From contig LNKV01000038.1 in NCBI GenBank assembly GCA_001465935.1, positions 752,176-816,175 of the forward strand: a stretch of 64,000 nucleotides of DNA, given 5' to 3'. A model generated the notes under the pieces. It did not search any database. It was not told where the DNA came from and worked only from the letters and a program-made list of their open reading frames with translations. Below are positions 57,444 to 64,000 of the stretch, piece by piece (within the stretch, counting starts at the first letter, position 1; every line of letters begins with the position of its first letter). Origin of the DNA: Clarireedia homoeocarpa. Its lineage: Eukaryota > Ascomycota > Leotiomycetes > Helotiales > Rutstroemiaceae. Made by a program: the position numbers and the translations under genes.

Positions 57444-57950
57444 TGTGAGGGATGAAGCTGTAAGTTCAATGTTCGAGGAATGGTTTCCTGACTATCCATC
57501 ACTTTATCTTAGATGCATTATGGAGAGGTTCTCGCACTCTCGGATTAAAATAGAGAAGACTACGATGGCTGTCAGGATCGAGCCGTTTTCGTATGACACC
57601 CGAAGAACCACAATATTGCTCGACTAACATCCTGCCCTAGACGTCGACATGCTAGAAGTGGCGTCTTTGAGAAAGGCTCAACTGAAGTAGTCCAAGTCGT
57701 GTGAGGTCGAGAGAAATGTCTGCCCTCGAAGATAAACGAAGAGGATTGTTCCTCTTCCAAGCTGCCTCAGCTTTCCTAGAAGGTTCTAGCATTTCTTTGG
57801 AACTACACGTGATCATAGCCGCAGGAACGAGAGATCGCCATGCGCCCAGTGCGCAGGCGCCAACCAGACCCTTGGAAGAGAACGATGGGGGAATTAATAT
57901 GGGGCGATTGGCGATAAAGAGAATTTGGAGGGCGTGGAGGGCGTGGAGGG

Positions 57951-57997
57951 GCAACTGGCAACTGGCAACTGGCAACTGGCAACTGGCAACTGGCAAT
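57951..57997. repeat. 7-bp minisatellite
   Basis: Unit GGCAACT, six perfect copies and one diverged copy, preceded by a GTGGAGGGC doublet. Confidence 0.9.
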
Positions 57998-58306
57998 GGG
58001 CAGCTGCTGCATGGCGAGATGGGACATGAGAGATGGGAGAGCGAAGAGTGAAAGAAGCCGTCGGTACTCATACTCATACTCATAGTCACGGTCATCGCAT
58101 AGCAATAGTAACATGGAGATGTACAAAGTAAGGACTATACAATTGTTCCTGTCCCTAATTGAATCGTACTTACTGTAGAATTTTGTACTTCCGTACCGCG
58201 CTACTCTACTTACGGCTGTGGTAGCTCTATCAAAAATAATTTCTCGTCATCTCATTGGCCCATCCCGAAAGTGGCGCGTTGCTATGTGGCCCAAGTTCGG
58301 TTAAGC

Positions 58307-58349
58307 GAAGAAGAGGTTCCTTACAATTCCTTCCAATTCTACCATTTTC
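58307..58349 (+). promoter_or_regulatory. Step-type heat-shock element of HSP90
   Basis: TTC triplets start at 58317, 58327, 58337 and 58347, exactly 10 bp apart, preceded by GAA at 58307. Heat-shock factor recognises nTTCn blocks, and the step-type element is defined by 10-bp spacing of same-orientation units. The site lies about 200 bp before the first 5'UTR intron donor of HSP90. Binding itself is inferred. Confidence 0.6.
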
Positions 58350-58549
58350 TAGAGCGCTGAAGAGCCTTGACAGCCTTCCCATCTTCCACATAAATTCTCA
58401 TACATCTCCAACGAAAAAACTTGGATTCTTCTCTTCTCCTCATAATCACGAAATATACAAGATACCCTTCTTTCTTTCTATCCATCTAATCGAACCCTCT
58501 CATACTTCAACGACATTCCTCTTTAACGACTTTACGAATACCTTCAATT

Positions 58550-58786
58550 GTAAGTACCGAAGACCTACTCACCCCAACACATATCCCCCCCCGCCTTTAG
58601 CTTGAGCTCTGGTTTTCTGCTTGGAGCTTCAGCTGTCGAGCATTCTCCGTCTTCCTACCAGATTGAAACGTCAGCAATCTAGTAGACTGCTGCTACTGTG
58701 CTCGTCTCGCTGAACTCTTGATCGAGACCCCGCACCATCCATCATCCATCCTCCTCGACCAATTTGCTAACATCATCCTCTCACAG
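58550..58786 (+). other. 5'UTR intron of HSP90
   Basis: A consensus donor (GTAAGT at 58550) and acceptor (CTCTCACAG ending 58786) with a GCTAAC branch-like site about 18 nt before it bracket a 237-nt segment that ends 21 nt before the HSP90 ATG. Confidence 0.6.
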
Positions 58787-58807
58787 TCCGATTTTACATA
58801 CGCAAAG

Positions 58808-60968
58808 ATGGCTGGTGAAACATTCGAGTTCCAGGCTGAGATCTCTCAGCTTCTCTCCCTCATCATCAACACAGTTTACTCAAACAAGGAGATCTTCCTG
58901 AGAGAACTTGTTTCTAACTGTTCCGATGCCCTCGACAAGATCCGCTATGAAGCCCTCTCAGACCCAAGCAAGCTTGACAGCGGGAAGGATCTCCGCATCG
59001 ACATTATCCCAGACAAGGAGAACAAGACCCTTACCATCCGCGATACCGGTATTGGTATGACCAAGGCTGTAAGTCCTAGATTTGCACAACTTTATCACCA
59101 ACACTTTACTAACTTTTGCTGGTTAGGATCTCGTCAACAACCTGGGTACGATCGCACGATCTGGCACCAAGCAGTTCATGGAGGCTCTTACCGCAGGAGC
59201 TGATATCTCTATGATTGGTCAATTCGGTGTTGGTTTCTACTCCGCATACCTTGTCGCAGACCGTGTCTCTGTCGTCTCGAAACACAATGATGACGAACAA
59301 TACATCTGGGAGTCCAGTGCCGGTGGAACCTTCACCCTCACCCAAGACACAGAGGGTGAGCAACTCGGCCGTGGTACCAAGATCATCCTTCAATTAAAGG
59401 ATGAGCAAATGGACTACCTGAACGAGTCAAAGATCAAGGAAGTCATCAAGAAGCACTCCGAATTCATCTCATACCCAATCTACCTTCACGTTTCTAAGGA
59501 GACCGAGACTGAAGTTCCAGATGAGGAAGCTGAGGAGACCAAGGAGGAAGATGACGAGAAGAAGGCCAAGATCGAGGAGGTTGATGACGATGAGGCCGAG
59601 AAAAAGCCAAAGACCAAAAAGATCAAGGAGACAAAGATCGAGGAAGAGGAGCTCAACAAGCAAAAGCCGATCTGGACTCGCAACCCACAAGATATCACCC
59701 CAGAAGAGTACGGTTCCTTCTACAAGTCCCTTTCCAACGACTGGGAGGACCATCTCGCTGTCAAGCACTTCTCTGTTGAGGGTCAGCTTGAATTCCGTGC
59801 CATTCTCTTTGTTCCAAAACGCGCTCCATTCGATCTTTTCGAAACCAAGAAGACGAAGAATAACATCAAGCTCTACGTTCGCCGTGTCTTTATCACTGAT
59901 GATGCCACTGATCTCATCCCAGAATGGTTGAGCTTCGTAAAAGGTGTTGTTGACTCTGAGGATCTCCCATTGAACTTGTCTCGTGAGACTCTTCAACAAA
60001 ACAAGATCATGAAGGTCATCAAGAAGAACATTGTCAAGAAGGTTCTTGAGCTCTTCCAAGAAATCTCCGAAGACAAGGAACAATTCGACAAGTTCTACAC
60101 TGCCTTCAGTAAGAACATCAAGCTCGGTATCCACGAAGACTCCCAAAACAGACAAACCCTTGCCAAGCTCCTCAGATTCGGCTCTACCAAGTCGGGCGAT
60201 GACACCACCTCTCTCTCTGACTACGTTACTCGCATGCCAGAACACCAAAAGAACATTTACTACATCACCGGCGAGTCCCTCAAGGCTGTTGCCAAGTCAC
60301 CATTCCTTGACGCTCTCAAGGAGAAGAACTTCGAAGTTCTTTTCTTGGTTGACCCTATTGATGAGTACGCCATGACTCAACTCAAGGAATTCGAGGGTAA
60401 GAAGCTCGTTGATATCACCAAGGACTTCGAGCTCGAAGAGACTGAGGAGGAGAAGAAGACACGTGAGGCCGAGGAGAAGGAGTACGAGGGTCTTGCCAAA
60501 GCTCTCAAAAACGTTCTCGGTGACAAGGTGGAGAAGGTCGTTGTCAGTCACAAGCTCACTGGCGCTCCTTGTGCTATCCGTACCGGTCAATTCGGTTGGT
60601 CCGCTAACATGGAGCGTATCATGAAGGCGCAAGCTCTCCGTGATACTTCCATGAGCTCTTACATGTCTTCCAAGAAGACCTTCGAAATTTCTCCACGATC
60701 ACCAATCATCAAGGAGCTCAAGAAGAAGGTTGAAGCTGATGGTGAGAACGACCGCACCGTCAAATCCATCACCCAGCTCTTGTTCGAGACTTCCCTTCTT
60801 GTTTCCGGTTTCACCATCGAGGAGCCAGCCGGATTCGCCGAGCGTATTCACAAGCTTGTGTCACTCGGATTGAATGTTGATGAGGAGCCTGAGACCACTG
60901 AAGAGGCCGCCACTGCTGAGGCAACTTCAGATGCACCAGTTGAGAGTGCTATGGAGGAGGTTGACTAA
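58808..60968 (+). CDS. HSP90: Cytosolic heat-shock protein HSP90
   Basis: Exons 58808-59068 and 59127-60968 give 700 residues. The N-terminal GHKL ATPase domain shows FQAEISQLLSLIINTVYSNK, ELVSNCSDALDKIRYEAL (the Glu and Asn of the N-box), DTGIGMTKADLVNNLGTIA and GQFGVGFYSAYLVAD. A charged Glu/Lys linker (residues about 215-265) is followed by the middle domain with PLNLSRETLQQNKIMKVIKK (the catalytic-loop Arg) and by the C-terminal dimerisation domain. The protein ends MEEVD, the TPR-cochaperone docking site, so it is the cytosolic form. Codon use is strongly biased to C-ending codons, as expected for a highly expressed gene. A heat-shock element lies upstream. Confidence 0.98.
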
Positions 60969-61796
60969 ATTTAAAAAGAAAAGGGTTTTTCATGTGGGGT
61001 CGCGGAGTTAGATGGTTGGTTTTTTCGGTCATGCTTAGATGCATTAGCCTGCTTTTTTATTTTTCTCCGGATGTTTCGCTTTTCTTTTGCTCATGTCTAC
61101 ACCAACATGAATGCAATAATAAAATGTACTTTGTGATAAACATTGCGCGTTTTGAGACCAAGAAGGAGTTAAGACAATACAAAAATATACTGTACATCTT
61201 CCCTATTGGATATCTTGAGTGACCTTGGAAGTTTGTGCTTTGGAGGTACCAGTGTACAGGAGTAGTATATGAGTCGAAGATCGCAGCAACATCTGACCAG
61301 ATATGTTGTCTTACGGTTTGGGGGCAGGAGATATGTTGTTACCTATGCACGACATGAATTCTTTCGTAGACTACCCAAGCTATTGGAACATACCACGACG
61401 ATCGTCGGATATTTAACTAGAAGGTGCACATGATGGGTATCACAATTGTTGTACAAATTTATCGATGGATGCCGACTTATCGAATTCCATACTTCCTTCC
61501 CAAAAGACGAGCAGTCAGTCAATGGAGAAGTGTTGCTTCCGAGGTACTACTGAGGTATTTTCTCGATGATGGACTTCTCTTTTCCTCTTCGGAATCGTTG
61601 CAACTTCATTTTATATCTTATAAAATTGTTATATTTCCCTACGGTTCTTCTTTTCCTTTCGTTGTTCTTCAAATTGCTGCTCTCTTTACATACTCACACC
61701 CGTCCTCACTTCTATACACACCTCCATCACACACACAGCCCTCACTGAACCGATTGTCCCCTCACAAGACCTATATTACACCTCATATTACACATC
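60969..61796. other. HSP90 3'UTR and promoter of the next gene
   Basis: A probable polyadenylation region (AATAATAAAATG) lies at 61114-61125. The 120 bases before 61797 are C/A-rich, typical of a fungal leader. Confidence 0.5.
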
Positions 61797-63097
61797 ATGT
61801 CTCACTCAAAGATGCTTCTTATTGCCGCCCTTCTTCCTACCCTCATCGTCGCCAGCCCAGCAGCCCTGCCCGCTGCAGACTACGGCCCATCCAGCTTCTC
61901 CGCTCCCGATTCCTCCTCCGGTTCTTCTGTCCAGGTATTGCCCGTCCAGGTATCCCCCGTCTCTGCATCTAGTTCTGCATCTGGTGCTCTCGGTAGTCTC
62001 ACTGGCCTCGCCGGTCTCGGTGGACTTCTTGGTGGACTTGGTGGACTTGGTGGACTCACTGGTGGATTGACTGGTAGCAGTGGTGGGCTTGGAGGATTAG
62101 GCGGTCTTACAGGGGGTCTTACAGGCGGAGCATCAAGCGAAGCATCATCTGACGTCTCTGCTCCTGGTCCAGGTCTTCTTCCTGGCAGTGGAAGTTCATC
62201 TGCCATTGCTGTTTCTCCACAACCTGTCTCCGCCGTTGTTTCTACTAGTATTTACGTCCCACCGGCAAGTGTATCTGCATCCTATGGCTATGGCTCTGGC
62301 TCTGGCTCTGGCTCTGGCTCCGGCTCCGGCTCCGGCTCCGGCTCAGGTGGTAGTCCATCTCTTGGCGGCGGGCTAGGATCGGGTCCTGGTGTCAGCGTAT
62401 CCGCTCCCATTCCCCCCGTCTCAGCTACCGGTGGTGTCGGATTCACAACCCCGCTTCCTACTATCTCGGCTACTATCAACCCCGGTGGTCCAATTGGTCC
62501 CGTCTTGCCTACTTCTGTACCAGGTGTCGGACTCTGTGCAGCTCAACTTTCTACCTTGACGCTTGTTAGCGCTAGTGTGGGTGTTTCGACTAGTACAGTT
62601 ACGAAGCCGGTTACGAATGTGGTGTTGCAGACGATTGTGACGGATTTGGTACAGGTAGTTACAAGATATGATACTGTTACTGTGCCGCAGACAATTGTGA
62701 AGACGTCGAAGGTTATTGGAGAGACAGAGCTCCAAGTCTTGGTTACTGTTACTGGTGTGTTTCTCCTTTCTTACTTGCTTCTTTTCGCTTCTTTTTGAGT
62801 GCGATTATCATAGGACCTAGATATGGCATGTGGTTATGAATCATGAGGCTAATATGTTGTGCGTGAAAAGATTCGGTCACCAAAGTCAGTGCAGTTTGCC
62901 CAGTTACTGCATCTATTCAAACCTCGGTCGCTGGTGGCGTTGGCTCAACCCCTCCTGGTTCAACTATCAGTGTTGGACTTCCTAGTACCGGAGCTGGCAG
63001 CGGCACAGGTAATGGAGGTAGTGGCTCCGGTTCCGGTTCTGGCTCTGGGTATGGAGGATCAGGCAGTGGTGGGAGTAGAGGATACTACGGCTCGTGA
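61797..63097 (+). CDS. Secreted Gly/Ser-rich cell-wall-type protein
   Basis: Exons 61797-62754 and 62886-63097 give 389 residues. A signal peptide (KMLLIAALLPTLIVASPAAL) is followed by low-complexity blocks: GGLGGL/TGGLTG repeats (residues about 65-115), a GSGSGS run (about 163-185), a Val/Thr-rich stretch (TLVSASVGVSTSTVTKPVTN, VTRYDTVTVPQTIV) and a final Gly/Ser tail ending RGYYGS. The intron joins TVT-V-SAVCPVTASI in frame. Two Cys residues (GLCAAQ, AVCPVT) may pair. No hydrophobic GPI-signal tail is present, so it is probably secreted or wall-associated rather than GPI-anchored. Function unknown. Confidence 0.78.
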
Positions 63098-63410
63098 ACG
63101 AGTATTATCAACAAGTGAGATGAGATAGTCTGTATACAATGCGGATGTGGATGCTTATTTTGATATGGGTTGAGTCGTCGGATGGAATTACGTAGGAGAA
63201 AATTTGCTACGATTTTTGCTTGGTGCTTGAGTTCTTGGGAGAGATGGAGATGAAGCTGTAATCGCAGTCCTTGCATCGAGAAACGTTGCTTTGTTCGCCC
63301 ATACTAGAGCATTATGTGATCTACGGTGTCTATCGCATCTTCATTTCTTCAAAGGGGAGATATATACTGTCGAAATAGTGAGTTTACCATGATAATTCTT
63401 CGCACATTTT
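63098..63410. other. Convergent 3' flanks
   Basis: Spacer between the wall protein (+) and the P450 (-). Nothing else seen. Confidence 0.5.
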
Positions 63411-64000
63411 TCATTGTACAAGATCTCTATCAGTGAGATCCAGTCTTAGTCTCAATTCCTCTGAAGGCTTCGAACTGAGCGAGCCACCAGGGTGAAACTC
63501 ATCATTGGGATGGATCAGATTTGCCTCAAATGCCAATACAAAAACCGCACTCAAGGCTCGTAGTTCTCCCCTAGAGAATCCCTGACCAATACAATTACGC
63601 GGTCCATGCAGGAAAGTCAGGAGTGAGTAATTACTCTCAGTTCCTCCCGTAGTGTTTGGCTTGTTCGTTATGGGATCAATCCATCTTTCCGGCACAAACA
63701 TCTCCGCTTGTGGGCCCCATATATCTGGAGATCGATTTACTGCCCATAGTGCAAGTATTAGGCGGGTTCCTTTGGGCACATTTTGTCCCATGATGCACGT
63801 ATCGCGGATAGAAACCCGTACGGACACAGGAACCGAAGGGTAGAAGCGAAGCGTTTCGCTGCAGACTTCATTTAAGAGGGGTAGAGATTCCAGAATTAAT
63901 AGAAGATTTTCAAGTCTGGCTATTTTCTCTATTCCACCAGCCGGCAATCCATCACGAAGCTCTTGACGAAGACGGGTTTGCACCTCAGGGTGCTTAGCCA
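63411..64000 (-). CDS. Cytochrome P450, C-terminal part (5' end outside window)
   Basis: The last 196 residues of a P450. KHPEVQTRLRQELRDGLPAG belongs to helix J, SETLRF is the ExxR motif in helix K, AEMFVPERWIDP is the PERW meander motif, and FLHGPRNCIGQGFSRGELRA is the heme-binding loop with the axial Cys. The tail, rich in Ser/Leu/Arg, ends DRDLVQ. Monooxygenase, probably ER-anchored through the missing N-terminus. The substrate and CYP family cannot be judged from this part. Confidence 0.93.
   Translation of the reverse strand, partial: AKHPEVQTRLRQELRDGLPAGGIEKIARLENLLLILESLPLLNEVCSETLRFYPSVPVSVRVSIRDTCIMGQNVPKGTRLILALWAVNRSPDIWGPQAEMFVPERWIDPITNKPNTTGGTESNYSLLTFLHGPRNCIGQGFSRGELRALSAVFVLAFEANLIHPNDEFHPGGSLSSKPSEELRLRLDLTDRDLVQ

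Larger units (their letters stand above)
57444..58807. other. HSP90 promoter and 5' leader region
   Basis: Between the divergent small gene and HSP90. It holds a GGCAACT minisatellite, an ACTCAT microsatellite, heat-shock-element motifs and a 5'UTR intron, each listed separately. Confidence 0.6.

Noticed and set aside
58718..58807. Upstream in-frame extension of HSP90 starting MIETPHHPSS
   Set aside because: The extension lies mostly inside a consensus 5'UTR intron, and MAGETFEFQAEI is the normal HSP90 start.

Overview
This is eukaryotic nuclear DNA from a filamentous ascomycete. The genes have short introns (about 45-120 nt, GT...AG), genes lie on both strands with no operons, and several families are typical of Pezizomycotina (PTH11-like receptor, DUF6594, vacuolar membrane protease, AzgA permease, P450). 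From remembered resemblance of the proteins and the moderate AT content I favour Leotiomycetes, probably Sclerotiniaceae (Botrytis/Sclerotinia type). That is inference and was not tested.

Layout, left to right. 1-580 (-) is a cut-off oxidoreductase whose reading frame runs from a short-chain dehydrogenase N-terminus straight into a zinc-alcohol-dehydrogenase cofactor domain. 1.5 kb (+) is a cupin. 2.3-4.6 kb (-) is a septin-like GTPase with a C-terminal membrane anchor. 5.5-6.6 kb (+) is a PHO85-type cyclin-dependent kinase. 7.6-11.6 kb (-) is a broken NO VEIN/sacsin-like gene. 12.3-14.1 kb (-) is an intact MFS transporter. 15.4-17.0 kb (+) is AT-rich and holds decayed gene pieces (HNH nuclease-like, an unknown piece, aminoglycoside-phosphotransferase-like kinase). 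19-21 kb (-) is a mostly disordered protein with a conserved C-terminal block. 22.8-24.9 kb (+) is an AzgA purine permease. 26-27.8 kb (-) is an NTF2+RRM G3BP-like protein. 28.5-30.9 kb (-) is a TPR protein resembling the Rpl4 chaperone Acl4.

31-33.4 kb is gene-poor and packed with unrelated short tandem repeats. Then come a small conserved-looking protein (33.5 kb, +), the FACT subunit POB3 (35-37 kb, +), an acidic/serine-rich hypothetical protein (39-40 kb, +), a PTH11-like seven-helix receptor (43-44.5 kb, +), a 1025-residue vacuolar membrane protease (45.3-48.4 kb, +), a CorA-like two-helix membrane protein (49-50.7 kb, +), a DUF6594 membrane protein (51.8-53.3 kb, -), a stand-alone retropepsin-like protein (55-56.3 kb, +), a small hypothetical gene (57 kb, -), HSP90 with a step-type heat-shock element and a 5'UTR intron (58.3-61 kb, +), a secreted Gly/Ser-rich wall-type protein (61.8-63.1 kb, +), and the 3' part of a cytochrome P450 (63.4-64 kb, -).

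The window mixes core housekeeping genes (PHO85, POB3, HSP90, G3BP-like, Acl4-like, vacuolar protease) with an accessory stretch at roughly 7-17 kb where genes are decaying. I found no biosynthetic cluster, CRISPR array, tRNA, rRNA or intact transposon. The most unusual items are the in-frame SDR/MDR chimera at the left edge, the multiply broken NO VEIN-like gene with RIP-compatible stops, and the retropepsin-like gene.
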